Origin: Variovorax sp. HW608
Lineage (GTDB): Bacteria; Pseudomonadota; Gammaproteobacteria; Burkholderiales; Burkholderiaceae_C
Reading direction: 5' to 3'
NCBI RefSeq assembly: GCF_900090195.1
Contig: NZ_LT607803.1
Coordinates: 1,984,001 to 2,048,000, forward strand
Length of the DNA stretch: 64,000 nucleotides
The translations under genes were made by a program, and so were the position numbers. Below are positions 25,787-34,198 of the stretch, one piece after another (position 1 is the first letter of the stretch; each line of letters starts with the position of its first letter). The notes beneath the pieces were generated by a model. It saw only the letters and a list, made by a program, of their open reading frames with translations, did no database searches and was not told where the DNA came from.

Positions 25787-26713
25787 ATGGGCATCAAGCT
25801 CGGCATCATTGGCTACGGCGAAGTGGGGCGGATCTTCGGCCGCGGCCTGCTTCCCGGACTGGACATCGACCGCATCGCAGTGTGGGACCTGCGCTTCGCC
25901 GATCCGGCGACCGGCGAGGCCGCCCGCGAAGCGGCGCGCACGGATGGCATGCGTGTCGCGGACGGCATGGCCGATCTGTGCGAAGGCGCGGACCTGCTGA
26001 TCTCGGCGGTCACGGCGTCCAACACGCTCGACGTGGCGCAGGAAGCCGCGCGCCGTGTGGGCGCGGGCGCGCGCTTTCTCGATCTCAATTCGGCATCGCC
26101 GGGCACCAAGCAGCGCGCGGCCGCCGCGATCGAGGGCGCGGGCGGGCACTACGTCGAAGCGGGCGTGATGACCTCGGTGCCGCCGTACGGCATCCGGGTG
26201 CCGATGCTGCTCGGCGGCGCGCAGGCGGCGCAGCTCGCGCAGACGCTGGCCGGCTGGGGCATGGATGCGCGCGCGGTCAGCGATCGCATCGGCGTGGCCT
26301 CCGCGATCAAGATGAGCCGCAGCATCATGATCAAGGGGCTGGAAGCCCTCGTCATCGAGAGCTACACGACGGCGCGCCGCTACGGCGTCGAGGCGCACGT
26401 GCTGCCGACGCTGAAGGAAACCTTCCCGCAGATCGACTGGGACCGGCAGGGCGCCTATTTCTTCAGCCGCGTGGTGCAGCACGGCAAGCGCCGCGCGGAA
26501 GAGATGCGCGAAGCGGCGGCCACGGTGCGCGAGGCCGGCTTCGAGCCGCTCATGACCGCTGCGATCGCGGACAAGCAGGACTGGGTCGCCCGGCAGGCAG
26601 AGGGCGGCGTGTTCGAAGGCGTGGGCGCCAAGGATCCCTGGGAAGCCTATGCGGACCGGCTGATCGAGCGCAGCGCCGGCAAGGACCCGTTCAGCCCTGC
26701 GAGCAGACCTTGA
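25787..26713 (+). CDS. NAD(P)-dependent dehydrogenase with DUF1932 domain
   Basis: The protein has 308 residues from ATG 25787 with GAGGAG upstream; an earlier in-frame start at 25754 lies inside the receptor gene. Residues 1-170 are a Rossmann domain of the 6-phosphogluconate dehydrogenase/3-hydroxyisobutyrate dehydrogenase superfamily: KLGIIGYGEVGRIFGRGL, then LDLNSASPGTK. The C-terminal part contains KMSRSIMIKGLEALVIES with the conserved lysine, the DUF1932 feature. It likely oxidises a hydroxy acid that the preceding receptors bring in. The 3' end overlaps the convergent DUF4189 gene by 23 bases. Confidence 0.85.
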   Translation: MGIKLGIIGYGEVGRIFGRGLLPGLDIDRIAVWDLRFADPATGEAAREAARTDGMRVADGMADLCEGADLLISAVTASNTLDVAQEAARRVGAGARFLDLNSASPGTKQRAAAAIEGAGGHYVEAGVMTSVPPYGIRVPMLLGGAQAAQLAQTLAGWGMDARAVSDRIGVASAIKMSRSIMIKGLEALVIESYTTARRYGVEAHVLPTLKETFPQIDWDRQGAYFFSRVVQHGKRRAEEMREAAATVREAGFEPLMTAAIADKQDWVARQAEGGVFEGVGAKDPWEAYADRLIERSAGKDPFSPASRP

Positions 26714-27104
26714 CCGTGACCTTGCAGGGCTCGGTCGGCAGGTAGCTTTCGCAGGATCCGACGGCGGTCTTGATCGCCCCCGCCTCGGTCGGCGCGACGC
26801 CTGCGCCCCATTCGCCGAAGTTGCCGGTCGCGAGCGCAGCGCAGGAGCGGTCGAAATACGCGCGCACTTCGCAGTGGCCCGTGCGGCCCGCGACGCGGTT
26901 GCATTGCGTGAGCGCGGCGCGTTCCGCCTCGCCGCGCGAGGGCTGGTTGTACGAGAAGCCGTAGGCGCCCTGTCGGGACGCGATCGCGCCCCAGCTGGCG
27001 CCGGGGCCGGCCTGCGCCGGCAGGGCGGCCATGCCGGCAAGGATGGCGGCGCCCGCCAGTGCGAGCGGAGCCGGTACGCGCAGCACGCGCATTCGAAATG
27101 TCAT
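26691..27104 (-). CDS. exported DUF4189-domain protein
   Basis: The protein has 137 residues from ATG 27104, which has AAGGACGAAG just upstream; the longer frame to 27158 would precede the signal peptide. The signal runs to LPAQAG. The mature part has the DUF4189 pattern: SWGAIASRQGAYGFSYNQPSRGEAERAALTQC, AALATGNFGEWGAG and AIKTAVGSCE. Six cysteines suggest disulfides in the periplasm. Proteins of this type are small secreted domains of unclear role. No operon partner is visible. Confidence 0.75.
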   Translation of the reverse strand: MTFRMRVLRVPAPLALAGAAILAGMAALPAQAGPGASWGAIASRQGAYGFSYNQPSRGEAERAALTQCNRVAGRTGHCEVRAYFDRSCAALATGNFGEWGAGVAPTEAGAIKTAVGSCESYLPTEPCKVTVKVCSQG

Positions 27105-27258
27105 CTTCGTCCTTCGGTACCCGGGCGCATCGGCGCCCGATCGTGACGAGGTTGACAACGCGCGCGCCCAAAGGTTCGATGACGCCGTCCGTCCGCGGGC
27201 CGGCCGCTAAGATAGCCGCCGGCCGCAGCACCGCAGGCAAAAAAAGGACGCCACCACC

Positions 27259-28482
27259 ATGAGTGTCGACGAGCAGGTTCGAAGAAAGTACGGACGATAC
27301 GGCCCCGGCAGCAGGACCCGCTCAGCCCGGTCGCGGGCGCGAAAGCGGCGCGGGCTCCTGATCTTCTGCGCCACGGTCGTCGTCGTCGTCGTGGCGGCGG
27401 CCTTCGCATTCGACTACCTCGTGGAGAGCGAGCCGACACCGCTGGCCCGCGCCGCCGCGGCCTCGGCCGCCGCACCGCCGTCCGACGCCGGCCAGAAGCC
27501 GAAGGAGCGCACCGCCGCCCTCCCGCCGCTGAACCTGCCGGCCGACGATGCGCCGCACGGCTCCGCCATGGAGTGGTGGTACTACAGCGGCGTCCTCGAT
27601 GCGAAGGGCGGGCAGCGCTTCGGCTTCCACATGGTCGTCTTCGTCGCCAACGGATTGATCAAGCACACGGTGATGCATGCGGCGCTGACCGACCTGCAGA
27701 CCGGCAAGCGCTACACCAGCCAGATGCGCACCGCCGGCACGCCCGCGAACGGCGGGGCCAGCGGCGGGACCAATGGCTTCGACTTCCGCCAGGAAGGCTG
27801 GCAGGTCAGCGCGACCCCCGCGTCGCACCGGCTGCGCGCCGCCATCGAGGGCGGAACCTCCGTGGACCTTGCGCTGCGCGATGGCGGGCAGGTGGTAGCG
27901 CATCGCGCGCCCGGGTCGGAGACGCCGGGCCTGCTCGACTTCGGCGCCAGCGGCATCAGCTACTACTACTCGCGCCCGCGCCTGCAGGCCGTGGGCGAGA
28001 TCACTGTCGGCGGCAAGCCGCTGAGGGTGGGCGGCGACATCTGGTTCGATCACCAGTGGGGCGAGTTCGACGTCCTCACGCTCGGCTGGAACTGGTTCGC
28101 GCTGCATCTGTCGGACGGCTCGGACCTGATGCTCTACGAGCTCTTCGACACCGAGGGCCGCAGCGTCATGACCGCCGGCACGATCTCGAGCGAACAGGGT
28201 TCGGTGCCGCTCAGGGCCGGCGAGATCGAGCTCGTTCCCGGCAACAGGTGGGTGAGCCCCAGGACCCATCTCGCCTACCCGGTCGAGTGGCGCCTCAAGC
28301 TGCCTTCGGGCGTGCTCGACATCAAGCCGTTCCAGCCCGACAGCGAGTTCGATTCGAGCGCCACCACCGCCAACGTCTACTGGGAGGGGCCGGTGAAGGT
28401 GTCCGGCGTGCTGACCGGCGAAGGGTTCCTGGAACTGAGCGGCTACGACCGCCTGGACGCGAAGCAGGCGCCCCGCAAGTGA
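27259..28482 (+). CDS. membrane-anchored CrtC/AttH-like lipocalin protein
   Basis: The protein has 407 residues. A basic N-terminus (RSRARKRRG) is followed by one membrane helix at ~34-55, so the rest faces the periplasm. The body has the CrtC N-terminal/AttH lipocalin pattern: SAMEWWYYSGVLDAKGGQRFGFHMVVFV, FDHQWGEFDVLTLGWNWFALHLSDGSDLMLYEL and LKLPSGVLDIKPFQPD (given in pieces). The family includes carotenoid 1,2-hydratase and proteins of unknown function in non-pigmented bacteria. No carotenoid gene is near, so the hydratase activity is unlikely. It is probably transcribed alone. Confidence 0.8.
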   Translation: MSVDEQVRRKYGRYGPGSRTRSARSRARKRRGLLIFCATVVVVVVAAAFAFDYLVESEPTPLARAAAASAAAPPSDAGQKPKERTAALPPLNLPADDAPHGSAMEWWYYSGVLDAKGGQRFGFHMVVFVANGLIKHTVMHAALTDLQTGKRYTSQMRTAGTPANGGASGGTNGFDFRQEGWQVSATPASHRLRAAIEGGTSVDLALRDGGQVVAHRAPGSETPGLLDFGASGISYYYSRPRLQAVGEITVGGKPLRVGGDIWFDHQWGEFDVLTLGWNWFALHLSDGSDLMLYELFDTEGRSVMTAGTISSEQGSVPLRAGEIELVPGNRWVSPRTHLAYPVEWRLKLPSGVLDIKPFQPDSEFDSSATTANVYWEGPVKVSGVLTGEGFLELSGYDRLDAKQAPRK

Positions 28483-28519
28483 TGCGGCCTTCGTCGTCGT
28501 CGTCGCGCCCCGGAGCGCC

Positions 28520-29686
28520 TCAGCGCCAGGCGTTGCCGACCTGGATGTACCAGGTGCTGCTCTCCGGGCCCCGGGCGTAGTCCATGCCGACCCACAGGCC
28601 GAGCCGCTGCGCGATCAGGTAGCGAAAGCCCACGCCCTTGCTCACCGCGCTCGTCGCGTCGCCGAAGTCGGTCGACCGGCCCCAGGCGCGCCCGGCGCCG
28701 ATGAAGCCGATCGCCGCCCAGCGCGGCGTGAACGACCAGCGCAGTTCGGTCTCGACCACCGCGGTGTGGTCGTCCTGGTAGCGCGCCGCCGGAATGCCGC
28801 GCATGTCGATGAAAGGCAGCATGTAGAAGGGCACCTGCCCGCTCACGCTGCGGCCGTCGAGCCGCCCGCCGAGCACCAGGCTCCTGGCGAGCGGGAAGTA
28901 GGCGAACACGTGGGCGCGATAGCTCTGGAAGCGCGTGTCGCTGCCCCAGTCGGGGTCGTAGAAGGTCGCGTCGAGCGCGCCGGTCCAGCCCTTGGACGGC
29001 GTGAAGATGTTGTCGCGCGAATCGTGCTCCAGCGTCAACCCGAGCCCGGAGGTGCGGCGCGTGCTCTGGTCCGGCGACAGGCCCGAGCGCGGGTCCTGGC
29101 TGAGGTCGAGCTGGCTGCCCAGGTCGAGGAAGATCCAGCGTGCGCCCAGCCAGTTGTCGGTCTCGCCGATGCGCCGCAGCACCTGCTGCAGCGACATCCA
29201 GCCGTCGAGCGAATAGTCGATGCTGCGCGCGCCGCCGCCCAGGCCGCTGCCGCCGATGCCGTAGAAGGCCAGGTTCACGTCCGCGCGGCCCACCCCGCCG
29301 CGATAGCGCCAGCGGTCGTCCAGGAAGGTCATCATGCCGCCGGCGAAAGCAGCCTTGGTGCCGTTCTCGGTCGCGGCCGCGCCGACCACGAAGATGTCCG
29401 GCGGCGTCATGTGCCCGGTCTGCTTGGCGCGCTCGGCGTTTTCGCCGATCGAATTGCGCACGAACATCAGCGCCAGGCCGGCGCCGTAGCCCACCGCGGG
29501 CTCGGTGATGACGATCGGCACCGGCAGGAAGCCCTTGCGCTCGATCATCGAGTCGGAGATGTCGAGATGGCCGTCCTGCGGGTCGATGAAGCCTTCCATG
29601 AAGGCGCGCGCCGGCTGGGACAGGGCGCCGGCTGCAAGCAACAGAACGAGGGCATTTCTGCAGCGTGCAGGGCGGCGACCGACCAT
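28520..29686 (-). CDS. BamA/TamA-type surface antigen (bacterial outer-membrane barrel)
   Basis: The protein has 388 residues from ATG 29686, with a signal peptide ending PARAF at ~28; an upstream frame to 29926 has no signal. The rest is a beta-barrel of the D15/BamA C-terminal class: VPIVITEPAVGYGAGLALMF early, LGLTLEHDSRDNIFTPSKGW as the family signature, and a C-terminal strand ending NAWR. No POTRA domains are present, so it is a barrel-only member that may act as a lipid or protein insertase, or as a pore. It stands alone between a lipocalin-like gene and the zinc-ribbon gene. Confidence 0.8.
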   Translation of the reverse strand: MVGRRPARCRNALVLLLAAGALSQPARAFMEGFIDPQDGHLDISDSMIERKGFLPVPIVITEPAVGYGAGLALMFVRNSIGENAERAKQTGHMTPPDIFVVGAAATENGTKAAFAGGMMTFLDDRWRYRGGVGRADVNLAFYGIGGSGLGGGARSIDYSLDGWMSLQQVLRRIGETDNWLGARWIFLDLGSQLDLSQDPRSGLSPDQSTRRTSGLGLTLEHDSRDNIFTPSKGWTGALDATFYDPDWGSDTRFQSYRAHVFAYFPLARSLVLGGRLDGRSVSGQVPFYMLPFIDMRGIPAARYQDDHTAVVETELRWSFTPRWAAIGFIGAGRAWGRSTDFGDATSAVSKGVGFRYLIAQRLGLWVGMDYARGPESSTWYIQVGNAWR

Positions 29687-29852
29687 GAAGGGCGTTCCTT
29701 TCGAAGCCGTGGCGGGGGAGTGCGCGGAAGCCTCAACGTAATGGATCGTGCGGAGACGGTCTATGGCACCTTGGTGCAAGCGCGCGCCGCATGGAGCGCT
29801 TTCAACTTGAAACAAACCCGTGCGCTCTGCCATGATCTGATCCGGCAACGGT

Positions 29853-30764
29853 ATGGACGACAGCACGAAGGGAGCCATGTCGACCTCGGCCCAATCGGAC
29901 CCACCCGCGTTCTCGGTGCCCTGCAAGCACTGCGCGGCGCTGCTGCATCCGCAGGAGAGGATCTGCCCGTTCTGCGGCTACGACCAAGGCGCACCCACCG
30001 AGGAGGTGGATGGCCTGCGCGCCCTCTCGGAGTTCGAGAGCCCCGACACGCTGCCGCCGCTCGAGGACGACCAGACGCTGATCATGCCCCGGCGCACGAG
30101 GCACAAGCCGGCGGCGGGGCGTGCCGTCGTCGCGGCCCCCGCCGCGCCGATCGCGCTGCGCGCGCCGCGCCCCGCCTATACCGCCCCCGACACCTTCTGG
30201 CAGAAGGAAGAACCCCAGGGCAACAGCCCGATGCGGTGGATCGGGGGGCTGGCCATCAGCCTCGTGGCAGCGGTGGTGCTGTTCGCGCTCACGCTGGCGC
30301 TCGACTACTTCTACTTCGACAAGCGCTCGGAGCCTGGCAAGGCGCGCGCCTTCCAGTCCGACATCGCGCAGGTGCGCGCCGCCCTCGGCCGCGGCGACCT
30401 CGGCACTGCCGAGCGCACGCTCGATTCGCTGGACGCCGACTACGCGGACAACCCGACGCTGCAGCCCTTGCGCGAGGAACTCGACCGGCGCATGCAGGAG
30501 CAGGAGTCCCGGCGCGAGCAGCTTCGCGATGCCGCGAGAAAGGCGTCGGAAGCGCTCGGCCTCCCGGAAAGCTCCGAGCCGCCGGCCGCGCAAGCGGCGT
30601 CGCCGGCGCCTGTTCCCGCACCCGCGACGCCCGTCGCCACCGTACCACCTCCGTCGGCGCCGGCCGCGGCCAGGAACAGCGCGCCCGCGCAGGTGAAGCC
30701 AACGCCGTGCAGTGACGCGCTCGCCGCGCTGTCGCTGTGTTCGGATGCCGGCAAGGCGCCGTGA
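29853..30764 (+). CDS. zinc-ribbon single-pass membrane protein
   Basis: The protein has 303 residues; ATG 29877 (MSTSAQSD) is an alternative start. VPCKHCAALLHPQERICPFCGYDQG at ~23-47 is a four-cysteine zinc ribbon. A membrane helix is at ~131-155 and a predicted coiled-coil region at ~205-240 (REELDRRMQEQESRREQLRD), followed by a Pro/Ala-rich tail with four prolines-alanine blocks and a final Cys pair (PCSDALAALSLCSD). The topology puts the ribbon in the cytoplasm and the tail outside. Function is unknown; it may connect a cytoplasmic zinc module with an envelope partner. Confidence 0.65.
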   Translation: MDDSTKGAMSTSAQSDPPAFSVPCKHCAALLHPQERICPFCGYDQGAPTEEVDGLRALSEFESPDTLPPLEDDQTLIMPRRTRHKPAAGRAVVAAPAAPIALRAPRPAYTAPDTFWQKEEPQGNSPMRWIGGLAISLVAAVVLFALTLALDYFYFDKRSEPGKARAFQSDIAQVRAALGRGDLGTAERTLDSLDADYADNPTLQPLREELDRRMQEQESRREQLRDAARKASEALGLPESSEPPAAQAASPAPVPAPATPVATVPPPSAPAAARNSAPAQVKPTPCSDALAALSLCSDAGKAP

Positions 30765-30809
30765 GGCGCCGCCGCCGCGCCATCGATCATCAACCCCGAA
30801 GGAGCCGAT

Positions 30810-31895
30810 ATGCCACTCAGATCCATACTGACCGGGCTGATCCTGATCGCCCTTCTGCCTTTCGCGGCCGCGGCGGCCGCACAGCCCCGGGCGCAGTACA
30901 AGATCGTCACCGCGTCGAAAACCGGCACCTACATCCAGATCGGTCGCGACCTCGCCAAGTACGTCGCCGAGCCGGCCGGCATCGAGCTCGAGGTGCTGGA
31001 GTCCAAGGGCTCGGCCGAGAACATCTCGCGCATGCGCTTCGAGCCCGGCGTGAAGCTCGCGCTGGTGCAGTCCGATGTCTACCAGGCCTTCCTCGACGAG
31101 GCGAAGGCCGGCAATCCCGATGCGGGCAACATCATCCGGCCGCTGCGCCTGATCATGCCGCTCTACGACGAGGAGATCTATTTCGTCGCGCGGGCCGACT
31201 CGTCGCTCACCTACATCCACGAGATCAAGGACAAGAAGATCGGCGTCGGCCCCATCGGCAGCGGCACCGCACTGACTTCGCGCACGCTCTACCAGCTCAT
31301 GTTCGACGAGCCCATTCCGGCCGCGAGTGCGCAATACCTCACCAACGAGGAAGCGCTCGCGCAACTGACCGTCGAGAAGAGCATCGACGTTGCGGTCATC
31401 GTCGCCGGGCAGCCCGCGAAGCTGTTCTCCGACATGAAGCCCGAAGCGCGCAAGTACATCAAGATCCTCAGGCTCGACGAGCGGGCCATGGAATCGGCGC
31501 GCGCCATGAAGACCTACTTCCCGGCGACGATCCGCAGCTCGAGCTACCCCAGCTGGCTCACCGACGACGTGCCGACGCTCACGGTGAAGGCTTACCTCGT
31601 CACCTACGACTACGGGCTGCAGTCGACGGTGGGCAATCTCGCGCGCTTCGCCGATTCGCTCTGCTTGAACTTCGACAAGCTGCAGGCCAACGGCCATCCC
31701 AAGTGGAAGCAGGTGCGCCTGGAACTGCCGCCGCTGCGGCAGGGCTGGCGCTACTACGGGCCGATGGAGAAGCACCTGCGCAGCTGCATCGCGAGCCATC
31801 CTGCCGCCGCCGCGCAGTCGTACACCGCCAATCCGCCCCCGAGGACGCGCCCCTGCACCGAACAGGAGATGGTGCTCGGCATCTGCAAGCGGTAG
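30810..31895 (+). CDS. TAXI-family solute-binding protein
   Basis: The protein has 361 residues with a signal peptide to about AAAAAAQPR and AAGGAGCCGAT upstream. The TAXI pattern is KIVTASKTGTYIQIGRDLAKYVA near the N-terminus, then ALVQSDVYQAF, LYDEEIYFVARADSSLTYIHEIKDKKIGVGPIGSGTALTSR (in pieces) and AVIVAGQPAKLF. The last ~40 residues are an extension with two cysteines. TAXI receptors normally serve a TRAP carrier with fused membrane subunits, but no DctM-like gene is present, so it is an orphan receptor here. Confidence 0.85.
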   Translation: MPLRSILTGLILIALLPFAAAAAAQPRAQYKIVTASKTGTYIQIGRDLAKYVAEPAGIELEVLESKGSAENISRMRFEPGVKLALVQSDVYQAFLDEAKAGNPDAGNIIRPLRLIMPLYDEEIYFVARADSSLTYIHEIKDKKIGVGPIGSGTALTSRTLYQLMFDEPIPAASAQYLTNEEALAQLTVEKSIDVAVIVAGQPAKLFSDMKPEARKYIKILRLDERAMESARAMKTYFPATIRSSSYPSWLTDDVPTLTVKAYLVTYDYGLQSTVGNLARFADSLCLNFDKLQANGHPKWKQVRLELPPLRQGWRYYGPMEKHLRSCIASHPAAAAQSYTANPPPRTRPCTEQEMVLGICKR

Positions 31896-31929
31896 TCTCT
31901 CGCCTTCAGCAAACGGGAGATGACCAGAG

Positions 31930-32814
31930 ATGCAAAGCACGGAAACCCACTTCGAACTCACCGCGGACGACGGACAGCCGATCGAGGCCCACCGCTGGGA
32001 AGCCCAGGATAGCTCGCAACAAGCGCGCGCCGTGGTGCAGATCGCGCACGGCATGGGCGAGCATGCGCTGCGCTACCGGCCGCTGGCCGACGCGCTGACG
32101 CGGGCCGGCTGCGCCGTCTACGCCAACGAACACCGCGGCCACGGCGGGCTGGCGCAGTCGCGCGGCGAACTCGGCGACTTCGGCCCGCGCGGCTTCGCGG
32201 GACTGGTCGAGGACATGGCCGTGCTGAGCCGCCATGCGCGGCTCAGGCATCCGGGCCTGCCGCTCGTCCTCCTCGGGCACAGCATGGGTTCCTTCGCCAC
32301 GCAGTACTACCTCCTCAAGCACAGCGCGATGCTGGCGGGCGCGGTGCTCTCCGGGACGGCTGCGCTGGACCTGCTGGGCGCGGCGCTGCAATCAGGCTTC
32401 CGGCTCGAAGACATGAATGCCGCGCTGCCCAACGTGCGCACGCCCTTCGACTGGCTGAGCCGCGATGCGGCGCAGGTCGATGCCTACATCGACGACCCGC
32501 TGTGCGGCTTCACCATCAAGCCCGAGGGCATGGGTTCGATCTTCGCGAACGTCGCCGATCTCACGCCGGCCGTCATGCGCGAGCGCATCCGGCCCGAGCT
32601 GCCGCTCTATCTGTTCATCGGCGACCAGGACCCGGTCAGCCACAAGGGCGAATGGTTCTATCCGCTGGTGCGCCGCTATCGCGAAGCCGGGCTGCGCGAC
32701 GTGTCGGGCCACGTGTTCGGCGGCGCGCGCCACGAGACGCTGAACGAAACCAACCGCGAGGAAGTCGTGGCCGTGCTGCTCGCCTGGATCGACCGGGTGG
32801 TCGGCCGGCGCTAG
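31930..32814 (+). CDS. monoacylglycerol lipase/lysophospholipase-like hydrolase
   Basis: The protein has 294 residues. The N-terminal HGMGEHALRYRPLADALTRAG and NEHRGHGGLA are typical of serine hydrolases of the monoglyceride-lipase (Hydrolase_4) group, GHSMGSFATQYYL has the nucleophile, FIGDQDPV the acid and GARHETLNE the histidine. No signal is present. Its last four bases overlap the convergent cyclase gene. It probably cleaves lyso- or monoacyl lipids; a non-lipid ester is possible. Confidence 0.85.
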   Translation: MQSTETHFELTADDGQPIEAHRWEAQDSSQQARAVVQIAHGMGEHALRYRPLADALTRAGCAVYANEHRGHGGLAQSRGELGDFGPRGFAGLVEDMAVLSRHARLRHPGLPLVLLGHSMGSFATQYYLLKHSAMLAGAVLSGTAALDLLGAALQSGFRLEDMNAALPNVRTPFDWLSRDAAQVDAYIDDPLCGFTIKPEGMGSIFANVADLTPAVMRERIRPELPLYLFIGDQDPVSHKGEWFYPLVRRYREAGLRDVSGHVFGGARHETLNETNREEVVAVLLAWIDRVVGRR

Positions 32815-33863
32815 GCCGGCGCCGGGCCGGCGACCGCGTGCACCTCCACCGGCGCCGACTTGCCCCTGAACAACGCCGGGCCGAGCGCCTCGACCTCGAT
32901 GCGGCCCTCGATCTCGGCGCAGGTCGCGGGGTCGATCAGGATCGCGCGCCTGGCGATCTTGGTGTGTTCCTCCAGCCGCGCCGCGAGGTTCACCGTGTCG
33001 CCGATGCAGGTGTAGGTGGCCCGCTGCTGCGTGCCGGTGTAGCCGGCGACCATCTCGCCGGTGGCGATGCCCACGCCGATGCGCAGCGCGGTCTTCTGCG
33101 CGGCGACGCGCTCCACGTTCAGGAGCTCGATCAACTCGATCATGTCGAGCGCCGCGTGCACCGCGGCTGCGCTGTGGTCCGCCAGCGGCAGCGGCGCACC
33201 GAAGATCGCCATCAGCCCGTCGCCGATCATCTGGTTGACCACGCCGCCGTGGCTGTTGATGGCGTCGAACATCAGCGTGTAGTAGGTGTTGAGCAGCTCG
33301 ATCGTCTCTTCCGGCGGCTGCGATTCGACCAGCGCGGTGAAGCCGCGGATGTCGCAGAACATCACCGTGGCGTGCACCCGCCGGCCGCCGAGCGCGAAGC
33401 CGGACTGCTGCAGGTCCTGGGCGACCTCGGAGGTCGCGAAGCGCCGCACCAGCTCCTTCTGCTGGTCGCGCAGCCGCTTCTTCTCGAGGCTCGAATCGAT
33501 GCGCGCCTTGAGCAGCACCGGGTTGACGGGCTTGTGCAGGTAGTCTTCGGCGCCGAGCTCGATGCAGCGCGCGATGTTCGTCACGCCTTCGAGCGAGGAG
33601 GTGACGATCACCGGCAGATCGCGCAGCTTGGGGTCGTCGCTGAGCTGCTCCAGCACCTGGAAGCCGTTCATCTCGGGCATTTCCATGTCGAGCAGCATCA
33701 GGTCGAAGGGATCGCGGCGCAGCAGCTCGAGCGCGACGCGGCCGTTCTCGGCGGACTCGACCCTGTGGCCCTGCAGTTCGAGACTGCGCGTCATCAGCAG
33801 GCGGTTGACCTTGTTGTCGTCCGTCACCAGCAGGCGGGCGGGCGCATGGCGCGGTTCAATCAT
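32811..33863 (-). CDS. receiver domain fused to class III nucleotide cyclase
   Basis: The protein has 350 residues. Residues ~10-125 form a CheY-like receiver: acid pair Asp15-Asp16, phospho-acceptor Asp59 in LLDMEMPEMNG and Lys111. Residues ~160-330 form a class III cyclase: metal ligands Asp171 (FCDIRGF) and Asp215 (MIGDGLMAIFG), and GDTVNLAARLE with Asn292 and Arg296. At the position where most adenylyl cyclases have the base-selecting lysine there is Gln211 (VNQMIGD), a variant also known in some active cyclases. It ends the three-gene unit hybrid kinase, Hpt, cyclase and overlaps the Hpt gene by eight bases, so it is the likely output of that relay. Confidence 0.9.
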   Translation of the reverse strand: MIEPRHAPARLLVTDDNKVNRLLMTRSLELQGHRVESAENGRVALELLRRDPFDLMLLDMEMPEMNGFQVLEQLSDDPKLRDLPVIVTSSLEGVTNIARCIELGAEDYLHKPVNPVLLKARIDSSLEKKRLRDQQKELVRRFATSEVAQDLQQSGFALGGRRVHATVMFCDIRGFTALVESQPPEETIELLNTYYTLMFDAINSHGGVVNQMIGDGLMAIFGAPLPLADHSAAAVHAALDMIELIELLNVERVAAQKTALRIGVGIATGEMVAGYTGTQQRATYTCIGDTVNLAARLEEHTKIARRAILIDPATCAEIEGRIEVEALGPALFRGKSAPVEVHAVAGPAPA

Positions 33864-34197
33864 GGCAAAGCTCCGTGAGCGCCGCCGCGACGCGCGTGTA
33901 TTCCTGTGCCAGCGCGTCGAGCGCGGCGGGCGAGCGGTCGGTGGGCAGGCCGCCGAGCTCCTGCTCGCGGGCCATGGCGCCGAGCGTGCGCGCGCCGAAG
34001 GTCAGGCTGTTCGACTTCAGCGAATGCGCCGCGCGGCGATAGTCCTCGGCGTTGCCTGACGCGAGCGCATCGCGAAGCTCCTGCAGCATCGCGGGGGCCT
34101 CCTCGAGGAAGGTCTGCACCAGTTCATTGACGAAATCGGCGCCCGCGGTTTCCTGCAGTTCGGCAAAGGTCGCGGGGTCGATGATGGCTTCGCTCAT
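33856..34197 (-). CDS. histidine phosphotransfer (Hpt) protein
   Basis: The protein has 113 residues, a single Hpt four-helix bundle. The phospho-acceptor is His58 in AAHSLKSNSLTFGA, the classical HxLKxxS motif. It starts one base after the hybrid-kinase stop and overlaps the cyclase gene, so the stoichiometry of relay parts is probably translationally coupled. It should carry phosphate between the receivers of the kinase and the receiver of the cyclase. Confidence 0.92.
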   Translation of the reverse strand: MSEAIIDPATFAELQETAGADFVNELVQTFLEEAPAMLQELRDALASGNAEDYRRAAHSLKSNSLTFGARTLGAMAREQELGGLPTDRSPAALDALAQEYTRVAAALTELCHD

Positions 34198-34198
34198 C

